Assembly (NCBI GenBank): GCA_002308815.1
Contig: DBVX01000094.1
Span: 1,064 to 11,348 of the forward strand
Length of the DNA stretch: 10,285 nucleotides
Reading direction: 5' to 3'
DNA from: Bacteroidales bacterium UBA1253
GTDB taxonomy: Bacteria > Bacteroidota > Bacteroidia > Bacteroidales > Paludibacteraceae
Below are positions 1 to 7,800 of this stretch, one piece after another. Position 1 is the first letter of the stretch; the number at the start of each line of letters is the position of its first letter. The notes under the pieces are model-generated. The model did not search any database. It saw only the letters and a list, made by a program, of their open reading frames with translations, and was not told the origin of the DNA. The position numbers and the translations under genes are program-made.

Positions 1-2
1 TG

Positions 3-518
3 GAAGGTTTCTCCGGTATGGACGGTCGTACAACCATTTTCGACTACTGGGGCATCCGGTCGCTGCAGGCTTGGACGAATCACGGCAAGTTCGATGGCAG
101 ACACCTGACCGACGATCAGAAGGATTTGCGGCTGTTCTACCAGCGTCTGCTGACCGTAGCACGGGACAACAAAGCCGTTTCGGAAGGGAAAATGTACGAC
201 CTTGAGTATGCCCAGAGCGACAACTTCAACAAGCACGAGCAGTTCGCCTACCTGCGCAAACAGGATGACGAGGTGCTGCTTTTTGTCCTCAATTTCGACG
301 ACCGCGCCGTGGATGTGGATGTGCGGGTTCCGGAGGAGGCGTTCCGCTATCTGGAGCAACCGGAATGGCAGAATGCCTCCGCAGAGGATCTGCTGACCGG
401 AAAAAAACACAAGCAGATGAGTCTTTGCTCTTCCGAACCCGTGCATATCTCACTTCCCGCATGGAAAGGTGTCATACTGCGAATTGAGGAAACAGGAAAG
501 AAGAAAAGACAGTCATAG
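3..518 (+). CDS. GH13 alpha-amylase-family protein, C-terminal part (5' end outside window)
   Basis: The reading frame is open from the left edge and ends at a TAG at 516-518, so only about 171 C-terminal residues are visible. The first residues, EGFSGMDGRTTIFDYW, followed by a segment on Trp, Gly-Lys-Phe-Asp-Gly and then an 'L..FY..LL' helix, match what I know of the end of the (beta/alpha)8 barrel in Bacteroidetes alpha-amylase-family hydrolases. The rest (about residues 75-160) is a beta-rich stretch with alternating Val/Asp, as expected for the C-terminal beta-sandwich domain of GH13 enzymes. The last residues are basic (GKKKRQS). The catalytic Asp/Glu/Asp residues and any signal peptide lie upstream, so substrate (starch, glycogen or maltodextrin) and location cannot be judged. 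It ends 18 bases before the prenyltransferase gene, so the two are probably co-transcribed. An in-frame ATG at 18 is internal, not the start. The family is fairly sure; the exact activity is not. Confidence 0.85.
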   Translation, partial: EGFSGMDGRTTIFDYWGIRSLQAWTNHGKFDGRHLTDDQKDLRLFYQRLLTVARDNKAVSEGKMYDLEYAQSDNFNKHEQFAYLRKQDDEVLLFVLNFDDRAVDVDVRVPEEAFRYLEQPEWQNASAEDLLTGKKHKQMSLCSSEPVHISLPAWKGVILRIEETGKKKRQS

Positions 519-536
519 ACAGTTATAGTTATCCGT

Positions 537-1505
537 ATGAAAGAATTGGTGCGCGATTACCTGCGGTTGGTACGGGGCGGGAATCTCTGCTTCATCGCCG
601 TACTGATGTGGGCGATGACGTATTGGGTAGCGCGTCCCGTGATGCGGGCGAACTCCTTTACCGACCTCCTTCCGTGGTGGATGTGGCTGATGCTGACGCT
701 TGCCACCGTGTTCATTGCCGCCGGAGGCTATGTCATCAACGACTATTTTGACGTGAAGATTGACCGCATCAACCGTCCTGACCGTCTGGTTGTGTCGCGG
801 ACGGTGAGCAAGGACACCGCTATGCGCCTGTTCTACGTAATGACAGGTATCGGAGTGGTAACCGGTCTGGCTGCTGCATGGATAACCCGCAGCCGGTCAC
901 TTGCTGTTATCTTCGCTCTTGTTCCGGGGCTTCTATGGTTCTATTCGGCGAGTTACAAGCGGATGCTGATTGTGGGCAACCTGATAGTGTCGTTTCTGGT
1001 CTCTCTGGTACCCCTGCTGGTCGCCGTTGCGCAGACATCCTGGCTGACAAGGATTTACGGAGAAGACATATTGCGTTATATGCCGGTGGGACGCAGTCTG
1101 TTCGCGTGGCTTGGCGGATTCGCCCTTTTCGCTTTCCTTTGCACATGGATTCGTGAGATTGTCAAGGATCTACAGGATCAGAACGGCGACAGGGAGATGG
1201 AGTGCCACACGATGCCCATCGTGTGGGGGGACGTGTGGAGCAAGGTGTTCGCCACCTTGCTTATTGTCCTTGTCGCGGGGCTGATTGCCGTTCTGCATTG
1301 GGGTCATTTCATGCCTTTCGGCAGAGAATGGAGCAACCCCGCCACCCGCTATATTGTTTTCGGCTTGTTCGTCCCGCTTGCCTGTGAGACGGCACTTCTG
1401 TGGTCCGCGAAGATTGACACGGACTACCGGTCGGCGCAGGGGCTGATGAAGTTCATCATGTTTCTCGGGACGATGTTCAGTTACGTCATCTTCAGCCTGT
1501 TGTAA
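537..1505 (+). CDS. UbiA-superfamily integral membrane prenyltransferase
   Basis: This 322-residue polytopic membrane protein should transfer a polyprenyl chain from its diphosphate to an acceptor within the inner membrane. Both Mg-diphosphate-binding Asp-rich motifs of the UbiA family are present: N68-D69-x-x-D72-x-x-x-D76 in the first cytoplasmic loop, and D211-x-x-D214-x-x-x-D218 in the second. A Y-S-A-S-Y-K-R segment (about 136-142) sits between them, as in family members. Several hydrophobic segments are visible, at roughly 17-33, 46-67, 97-115, 121-136, 147-165, 188-205, 236-254, 272-288 and 303-322. Length is normal for the family. Bacteroidetes homologues are commonly labelled geranylgeranylglycerol-phosphate geranylgeranyltransferase, but the motifs do not exclude a menaquinone-type (MenA) or other acceptor, so I give no symbol. 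The start is ATG with no clear ribosome-binding sequence. It lies 18 bases after the amylase gene and 24 before maf. Confidence 0.9.
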   Translation: MKELVRDYLRLVRGGNLCFIAVLMWAMTYWVARPVMRANSFTDLLPWWMWLMLTLATVFIAAGGYVINDYFDVKIDRINRPDRLVVSRTVSKDTAMRLFYVMTGIGVVTGLAAAWITRSRSLAVIFALVPGLLWFYSASYKRMLIVGNLIVSFLVSLVPLLVAVAQTSWLTRIYGEDILRYMPVGRSLFAWLGGFALFAFLCTWIREIVKDLQDQNGDREMECHTMPIVWGDVWSKVFATLLIVLVAGLIAVLHWGHFMPFGREWSNPATRYIVFGLFVPLACETALLWSAKIDTDYRSAQGLMKFIMFLGTMFSYVIFSLL

Positions 1506-1529
1506 CACACAATTCCTCCTATCCCGGAC

Positions 1530-2198
1530 ATGCATATCATTCTCGGTTCACAGAGTCCGCGCCGCCGCGAGCTGATGGCGGGATTGGACATTCCCTATGA
1601 CAGCGTGGTCATTGATGCGGATGAGTCGTTTCCATCCAACCTACAGGGCGGGAATATACCGGCGTTCATCTCACGCTCGAAAGCGAAGGCTTACCTTTCC
1701 CGCATGCAAGCGGATGACCTGCTCATTACCGCCGACACGATTGTATGGCTTCCTGAAGCAAATGGGGAAGGTATGATGCTGGGGAAACCCCAAGACGATG
1801 AGGATGCCTGCCGGATGCTGCGTCTGCTGAGCGGAAGAACGCACTACGTCTATACCGGGGTTACGTTCACCTATCACAACGGGCGGCACGGCGATATGGC
1901 GAACGAGGCTCGCGGATGGTGTATGGAGACACTGGTGGACAAGACGGATGTCACGTTCCGCAAGTTGGAGGAAGAGGAAATCCGTCACTATGTGAGCCGC
2001 TACCATCCATTGGACAAGGCGGGCGCATACGGCGTGCAGGAATGGATAGGTTACACCGGAGTGACGGGCTTACAAGGCTCGTATTTCAATGTGATGGGGT
2101 TACCCGTTGAGCGGGTGTATGAGTTCCTCGCAAATCAGTACAACAGCCACTTCCGGACAATCTGCTTCGCCTCATCAGGAAGGAACCGGATCAGATAA
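1530..2198 (+). CDS. maf: Maf-family nucleoside triphosphate pyrophosphatase
   Basis: Maf proteins are cytoplasmic house-cleaning pyrophosphatases that hydrolyse non-canonical or surplus NTPs to NMP and diphosphate; the YhdE-like branch prefers dTTP/UTP. The family landmarks are all here: the N-terminal G-S-Q-S-P-R-R-R (6-13), S-R-S-K-A (48-52), I-T-A-D-T (66-70, with the probable catalytic Asp69), L-G-K-P (84-87), S-G-R-T-H (101-105), and D-K-A-G-A-Y-G-V-Q (162-170). The last motif resembles the dTTP/UTP subgroup, so I infer that specificity. At 222 residues it is longer than the usual 190-200. The excess is a tail after about residue 200 (ANQYNSHFRTICFASSGRNR...) that does not look like family sequence. 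That tail lies over the 3' end of the convergent secreted-protein gene. The start is ATG, 24 bases after the prenyltransferase stop, with no Shine-Dalgarno-like sequence. Confidence 0.93.
   Translation: MHIILGSQSPRRRELMAGLDIPYDSVVIDADESFPSNLQGGNIPAFISRSKAKAYLSRMQADDLLITADTIVWLPEANGEGMMLGKPQDDEDACRMLRLLSGRTHYVYTGVTFTYHNGRHGDMANEARGWCMETLVDKTDVTFRKLEEEEIRHYVSRYHPLDKAGAYGVQEWIGYTGVTGLQGSYFNVMGLPVERVYEFLANQYNSHFRTICFASSGRNRIR
2135..2198. other. 64-base tail-to-tail overlap of maf and a T9SS-protein gene
   Basis: The plus-strand maf frame runs to a TAA at 2196-2198. The minus-strand secreted-protein frame ends at a TGA whose complement is at 2135-2137. Both frames are fully open through the overlap. 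On the minus strand these bases encode the conserved end of the sorting domain (..IRFLPD....RKWLLY), which is well matched in the paralogue next door, so the minus frame is the constrained one. The Maf residues from about 203 on are therefore probably a by-product of losing an earlier stop codon. No spacer is left for a bidirectional terminator between the two converging units. Confidence 0.9.
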
Positions 2199-3937
2199 GT
2201 CCCTTTGGGAGCGTTAGGTGGGAAGACGATGTCGGGCGAGCCGTACACAGAACCGAACATTCCAGTCATCACCTGTCCGCCGTTCACATCATAGATGATG
2301 TACCTGCCGGAAAGTGATGTCCGAACCGCCATGCGGCGCGGATTACCCGCGTTACGGGGAGTCACCGCAATATCCTCCTTGAAGACAACCATATCGGAAT
2401 GCTCGTAGGGGTAGTAGTCGCAGGTGGAGATGGTCTGCCCATCGTCCGCACGGGTTATATCGGCGCGGTAAGGGACACCAAACAGCAGCGTCTGCCCGTC
2501 ACCGGCGTATAGGAAGAAATTGTTGTCGCCGTGTCCGTCCACCGGTTCGCCGTTCCTGTACCATTGCACATGGGTAAAATCGTATCCTCCGTTGAAGTCA
2601 CGGTTGGTAACGGTCAGAATGTCGTTCCACCGCTGCAGGATGACCTTCGATGGGTAGAGGACGGTGAATGTCGCATTGTGTAGAGTCTGCCGCCCCATCC
2701 TGTCAGTTATGCACAGTACGGCGGTATAGTTGCCGGGACGGACGTACCACTGCGGATCATCGGCATTCTTAGGCATCGGCACCGACCATTCGGTTTGCGC
2801 CGCATCCGTCATAGACTGGTTGAGCAGATCCACATAGCCCTGCGCCTTGGCGGCCTCGGAGAACAGCACATCATAACTTGCCGGCCGTCCCTGCGTCAAG
2901 TCAAACTCCATCGGCAGCGTATTTCCGTCCCCGCAGACGGTCTCCACGAGGAACCGCCCTTGCACCTCGGCGGGTGACTCGAATAAGGCGGTTATATCCA
3001 TATCAAATCCCTGCATAGTGACACTATAGGTTCCATCACCGTTGTCCTGCACGTAATCCTTGTGAGTGCCCGCCCATTCGAGGAAGAGAACGGAAGGATG
3101 CGAGGGCATGGGTGTCAGGGTTATCACGTCGCCTTCCCTATAATACTTGCAAGTGGAAGGATTGACGTTCACCGTTCCGTCACCGACAGCCTGCACTGTC
3201 AGCGTATGCAGCGTCGGGTCGGTTTTTCTGCCTATGGTGACCGCAGGATCCGTATCGCAGTCCTGCCCGCCAATCTGGACATAGATATTGCCGTCATCGC
3301 CCGTATCCACGGTGATGGTGAATGAGTCAAAGTGGGTGATATAGGAAGTTGCCACTGTACCCAGCACATAGTTCGTGTTGTTGTTCGACAGGTCGCCTCC
3401 CTGCGACGCATACGACGAGTACGGACAAACCCAAATAATCCCCGCGTATTCCAGCAGGAAATCGTGGATGCGATAGGCGAAAATGACGGGATAATCGGCG
3501 GGAATCTCCGTGTGCGTCCAATAGTACAGTTCGGGATCACCATTCGGGTAGTACACCACGCGTGTCGGAGGTGTCAGGGTATATGTCCCCGCCCTCGGAC
3601 CGATACCATTGGCATACTGCTGCAGCAGGGTCTTGTTCGTCCCGTCGCCTACCCACCAGTAGAGCTGAATGAAATTGTCCGTGTTCTCGGCTCGGTCGGA
3701 CCAGGCGCGCAGGCGGACGAACTTGTTGTAGTCCCACTTTTTCGGTGTATCGCCGTCATACATCAACCAGTCGTCGTTCGTGTCCATATAGTCATCCAGC
3801 ACGATGACATCCTTTTCATACAGAAACTGGTCTCTCTGCCCGACCTTCTCTTTCTCGGGACAGCACTGTGCGTTCACATACAACGCTGCGACCAGTAGAA
3901 CAATCAAGACTTGCAATCTTGTCGAAAAATATCTCAT
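2135..3937 (-). CDS. Secreted surface protein with InlB-like repeat and T9SS sorting domain
   Basis: Predicted 600-residue exported protein. I take the ATG at 3937 as the start; a TTG two codons upstream is also in frame but less likely. The first 23 residues (basic RYFSTR, then a long hydrophobic run ending VNA) form a Sec signal peptide, with likely cleavage before Gln-Cys-Cys. Residues about 25-240 are Trp/Tyr-rich and match no family I recognise. Residues about 243-320 resemble a divergent InlB B-type repeat (LTV...GDGTVNVNPS...GDVITLTP...F..W...YSVTM..DMDITALFE). Residues about 326-600 are a module shared with the neighbouring large protein. It contains an Ig-like stretch (NGGYDFTHVQWYRNGE) and ends in a sorting-type domain (GRYIIYDVNG....GTYLIRFLPD....KW..Y). 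Known T9SS cargo crosses the outer membrane and is often anchored on the surface, so I infer that fate here. It starts 38 bases after the large gene, so the two probably form an operon. The function is unknown; adhesin-like is a guess. Confidence 0.85.
   Translation of the reverse strand: MRYFSTRLQVLIVLLVAALYVNAQCCPEKEKVGQRDQFLYEKDVIVLDDYMDTNDDWLMYDGDTPKKWDYNKFVRLRAWSDRAENTDNFIQLYWWVGDGTNKTLLQQYANGIGPRAGTYTLTPPTRVVYYPNGDPELYYWTHTEIPADYPVIFAYRIHDFLLEYAGIIWVCPYSSYASQGGDLSNNNTNYVLGTVATSYITHFDSFTITVDTGDDGNIYVQIGGQDCDTDPAVTIGRKTDPTLHTLTVQAVGDGTVNVNPSTCKYYREGDVITLTPMPSHPSVLFLEWAGTHKDYVQDNGDGTYSVTMQGFDMDITALFESPAEVQGRFLVETVCGDGNTLPMEFDLTQGRPASYDVLFSEAAKAQGYVDLLNQSMTDAAQTEWSVPMPKNADDPQWYVRPGNYTAVLCITDRMGRQTLHNATFTVLYPSKVILQRWNDILTVTNRDFNGGYDFTHVQWYRNGEPVDGHGDNNFFLYAGDGQTLLFGVPYRADITRADDGQTISTCDYYPYEHSDMVVFKEDIAVTPRNAGNPRRMAVRTSLSGRYIIYDVNGGQVMTGMFGSVYGSPDIVFPPNAPKGTYLIRFLPDEAKQIVRKWLLY
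2138..2368 (-). other. T9SS-type C-terminal sorting domain, copy 1
   Basis: The last 77 or so residues follow the pattern of Bacteroidetes T9SS type-A sorting tails: a linker with Asn-Pro (AGNPRRMAV), a beta strand with I-Y-D-x-x-G, then G-T-Y-L-I-R-F and a terminal basic/aromatic K-W-L-L-Y. The match is by pattern recognition only. No T9SS machinery gene lies in the window. Confidence 0.75.
3869..3937 (-). other. Sec signal peptide of the 600-residue protein
   Basis: Residues 1-23 are Met-Arg start, a short basic stretch, a hydrophobic core (VLIVLLVAALYV) and V-N-A before Gln24. The V-x-A pattern fits signal peptidase I. There is no lipobox, since the residue before the first Cys is Gln. 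A Gln directly after the cut is typical of many Bacteroidetes exported proteins. Confidence 0.85.
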
Positions 3938-3975
3938 ATTCAATCGGTTTTTCCTGATTTAACTTACCTGATCGG

Positions 3976-4815
3976 TCAATACACCATCCATTTCTTATGT
4001 TTCTCTTTCCCGTTGTCAGGAAGGAAGCGGATAAGGTAAGTGCCGCCGGGGTATGATGCGGGGAAGATGATGTCCGGCGAACCGTACTTATCTCCGAAAA
4101 GACCTGTCAGCACCAGCTTGCCGCTCACGTCATAGACGATGTATCTGCCGGACAGTCTGGTTTTGACGGACAGTTGTCGCGGATTGCCCACATAACGCGG
4201 TGTCAAGGCATAGTTATCATCATCCTCCTTGAATTTTACTATGTCTTCTTGATATTGAGTGATGAAGTCGCAGGTGGAGAAGGTCTTTCCGTCATCTTGT
4301 CGTGTCAGGTCGGCGCGATACGGAACACCCATTGACAACTGCTCCCCGTCGCCGGCATAGTAATAAAAGTCGCCGTTGCCTTTACTTTCCACCCTCTCGC
4401 CATTCCGGTACCATTGCACGTTCGTGAAATCATATCCGCCGTTGAAGTCGCGGTTTCTGACGGTCAGCACATCGTTCCACCGCTGCAGGATGACCCACGA
4501 GGGATAGAGGACGGTGAAGCCTGCGTTGAAAGTGGTTGTCTCATTGTGTTTGTCGGTTATGCGCAGTGTCGCACTATAGCGGTCGGGGCGGACGTACCAC
4601 AACGTGTCATCATCCCGCTTCGGCATCGTCACCGCCCATTCGACCACCGCCGTGTCCGGCATCGGCTGCGCAGTGCGATCTTCGAATCCCTGTGCCTTGG
4701 CGGCATCTGAGAATAACAGATCGTAGCGGACAGGGCGGCCCTGCTCACGGGTGAAGGACATGGCAAGCGCGGGGTCATCACCGCATACGGAGTCAATCAT
4801 AAAGGTTCCTGATAC
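3976..4815 (-). repeat. C-terminal module, copy 2 (shared with the 600-residue neighbour)
   Basis: Residues about 1225-1502 of the giant protein match copy 1 at 2135-2962 along their length. Just before it, the last repeat ends HLEVGHLEV, with an 11-base direct repeat (acctccagatg) at the junction between array and module. In this protein the module follows the repeat array; in the neighbour it follows an InlB-like domain. It therefore behaves as a movable C-terminal cassette. Confidence 0.92.
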
Positions 4816-7800
4816 CTCCAGATGACCTACCTCCAGATGGATGGTTATATATACCGAATCATGTCCGTTTTCGTAACGGAGCGTGTCGTAGTATATGCCG
4901 GGTTCGGTCAGCAGGATGGTGTCGTTGAGACGGTATGATTCGCCCGGTTCGATAACGGTGTCAACTGTGATGACCGTAATCTCCTTGAATTTCACGTGGA
5001 GCGTATAGACCAGAGAGTCACATCCGGTATATCCCGGAATGCGTTGTGTGAAATCTCCTCCGGTGGCAATCAGGGTGTCACGCCATTGCAGGGTGTCGCC
5101 CTGATAAACGGTGTCGTTAGCCTCGAACAGCTCCGCAGCGGGCAGAACGGTCAGGTTGAGGGTATCCACCGCCTCGCAGTGATCCGTCTTGCCGAGCGGG
5201 AAGAAGTACTGACCTGTAGCGTCGTAGTCTTTGCCGTGGAAAGAATAACTTGTTCCCCAGCAGATGACCGCATTGACGGTCTGCGGTTCGGGGATGGTTT
5301 TCAGGTTTATTGTTACCACGGAGTCACATCCGGCGATGTTCTTCAGCACGCGTGTGTAGGTGCCTTCTTCCGCATAGACGGTGCCGTCTACCGTTACCGA
5401 CTCACCCGGACAGAGTGTCGTGTCAATTGTTGATCCAGCAGGAAGAACGGTAAGGTGAACCTGCGCGAGCGAATCGCACAGGCCCTCGCCCTCACGCTTG
5501 ATGAGTCGTTCGTAGTAACCCGATTCGGTAAGGACAACGTCGCCGAACGGGTAGGTTTCGCCCGCGCAGAGAGTGATGTGATGGTCGCCGCTGACCACCG
5601 ATCCTACGGTCAGATTCAACGTGTCCGCTGCCTCGCAATGGGCAGTCTTGCCGAGCGGGAAATAGTACTGTCCTGTCTTTTTGTATTCTGTTCCGTGGAA
5701 GGTGTAAACGGAGCCTTCGCATATAAAGGCGTTGATGGTCTGTGGTTCGGGCAGGCAGGTGAGGTTGAGTGTTACCACAGAGTCGCATCCAGCAGCGTTG
5801 GGGATGGTAACGGTGTGCGTGCCAGTCGAGGTGAATACCTGATCGCCGATGGTGACCGACTCGCCGAAGCAGATGGTGCTGTCAATGGTAGCGGATGAGG
5901 GAGTCCGGAATCTGGCGTTGAGGACGTAGGCTATGCTGTCGCATTTGAGAAGGCTGACCAGCGTGTCTGTGTACTGTCCGTCCTTGTCCACTGTCTGTCC
6001 ACGCCACTGGAATGGCTTGTGGTCACAGATGGCAGAGTCGGTGGTGATGACCTGCAGAGGCGGCATGACTTCCAGATGCATATAGATGATGCTGTCGCAT
6101 TGCATAGTGTTCTCCGTAACGCCGCGATACGTACCTGATTTTTTTATCCATTCGCCAAAGAAATTGATGGAGTCGCCGTGGCAGATTTGTCTGTCGAGGT
6201 GTGCGATGGTGGAGTCGCCTTCGGTAATCCGGAGCGTATAACACTCTTTGGGGCATCCTGTCGAGTAGAAGATTGTATCATAGTAGAATCCCTCTTTGGA
6301 GAGGTTCTGGAACTCCGGTCCGTGTCCGTCCCAGTTGAATGCGGGTTGTCCCTTGCATATTGTGATGCGTTCGGTATGGAATTTCTTCGCTATCTGAACC
6401 TGCAGGCGGAGTGTGACGGTGGAGTCGCATCCGTACTGCGACGGGAATGTGCGCTTGTAAACGCCGGTGGACGTCAGAACGGTGTCGCCGAATGTGACTT
6501 CCGTTCCGTCGCAAACGGTGTCGAGCACGACCAAATCGTATTCGGGATGGACTGCCAGATTCAGTACGTAACGGACGCGGTTCTTCACATCATCGACAAA
6601 CTTCCCGTTGTCATCGGCTGACGAGATAGTGAATCCGCGCCATTCGGTGGGCAGTTCCTTCTCGCATACAGAAAGGTCTTCCACTTTCTCTTTGAGAATG
6701 AAGAGCCGCAGATAGGTGTATTCAGTACAGCCTTTCGATGTCTTCTTCTTGCTGAACTTGTTATAGTACGTTTCCGCCTCCTCATATGATTTGAAGTCAT
6801 TGTCGTTGTAATAAACGCTGTACTTGTTCCATTCGACCCCTTTCCTTATCTCGCTTTCCGTGACAATCATGGTATCGTATGACACGAGGTCTTCCTGTAT
6901 GTCGAGCCGCAGAGTGACGATACTGTCGCAGCCGGACAAGACGGAAACGGTTTCGTAGGTCAGTCCGTCTTGTGATGCCTGCCATATCCATTGTCCGTTC
7001 CAGTTGAATCCGTTGGCGGGACTGGTCAGTGTGGCGGCACACACCTGCTGGTGGTCCTCATAGTAAATCTTGTCCTTTTCGATGAGTTCGAGCGAGTAAC
7101 GCGCGCTGTCGCATCCGGAAGCGTAGCGGACGGTGTCCTTATAGCTGCCGCCTTTGGTCAGCGTGCGGGTCTTCTTGCCCATCTTCCAGATGTAGGTTCC
7201 GCCGGTGCAGAAATAGGCAGTCTGATGGGGCATGTCCTTGGCACGCTCCACTGTGAGGTCAAGGTTGGTCACGCTGTCAATGCCTGCCGCGAGCGTTACC
7301 GTGTTGGTATAGTGTCCCGAGTCGGTCAGTTTCTTGCCGCCGAAGATATACGGCAGGTCTTTCTCGCAGACCGTCTCTTTCAGGTTCACCTCCTTGCCGC
7401 AAAGCGGTGTGGTCTCCAGCGTGAACGTGCCTTTCATTCTCTCTTTCTGCTTCACTTCGCAGCAGTAGGTCGTCTTGCCGTCGGTCGGCACCACGATGGT
7501 GCGTGCCGTTCCCAATGTCGCGGAGGGATTCGATTTTTTGTACCAGCGGTAGGTGAATCCCTCCGGCGCGGTCAAACGCGCCTGCTGGTTCTCCAGACAC
7601 TCCGTCTCCATCTCCTTGCGCGCACAGTCCACGTAAAAATAGATGTAACTGAAATGCTTGCCGCAATAGTAGAAGAACACCTCGCCCCACTGCTGGCTCT
7701 CATCCACCGCGCAGTCGAAGTTCGCCACGCGGAGCCGGACGGTCTGCCCGATGTACTTGGTCAGGTCAAAACCGACTTTCGACCAGTCTTTCCACGATGA

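Larger units (their letters stand above)
2135..2962 (-). repeat. C-terminal module, copy 1 (shared with the large neighbour)
   Basis: About 275 residues align end to end, with only small gaps, with the C-terminus of the large repeat protein (copy 2 at 3976-4815), and well over half of the positions look identical by eye. Matching landmarks include VCGD, QGRP, AAKAQG, WYVRP, VILQRWND, NRDFNGGYDFT, VQWYRNGE, GVPYRAD, LSGRYI, YGSPDI, GTYLIRFLPD and KW..Y. The similarity persists in DNA: 2622-2645 and 4472-4495 are identical over 24 bases. Confidence 0.92.

Noticed and set aside
1506..1529. CCTCCT string between the prenyltransferase gene and maf
   Set aside because: It is the complement of a Shine-Dalgarno sequence, not one itself, and Bacteroidetes starts rarely depend on such sites.
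3332..3898. Plus-strand open frame of 188 codons opposite the 600-residue protein
   Set aside because: It is antisense to the N-terminal half of a secreted protein with a clear signal peptide and shows no family motif.
3866..3937. Possible lipoprotein signal (Cys soon after the hydrophobic core)
   Set aside because: The residue before the first Cys is Gln in both secreted proteins, which breaks the lipobox rule of Gly/Ala/Ser at that place; an ordinary Sec signal fits better.
4996..5898. Two plus-strand open frames (4996-5433 and 5455-5898) that resemble each other, looking like paralogous small proteins
   Set aside because: Their likeness simply mirrors the DNA duplication of the repeat units on the minus strand.
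6991..7800. Long plus-strand open frame (269 codons) opposite the giant gene
   Set aside because: It lies wholly antisense to a well-supported repeat protein with signal peptide and sorting domain, shows no recognisable motifs, and is explained by codon bias on the other strand.
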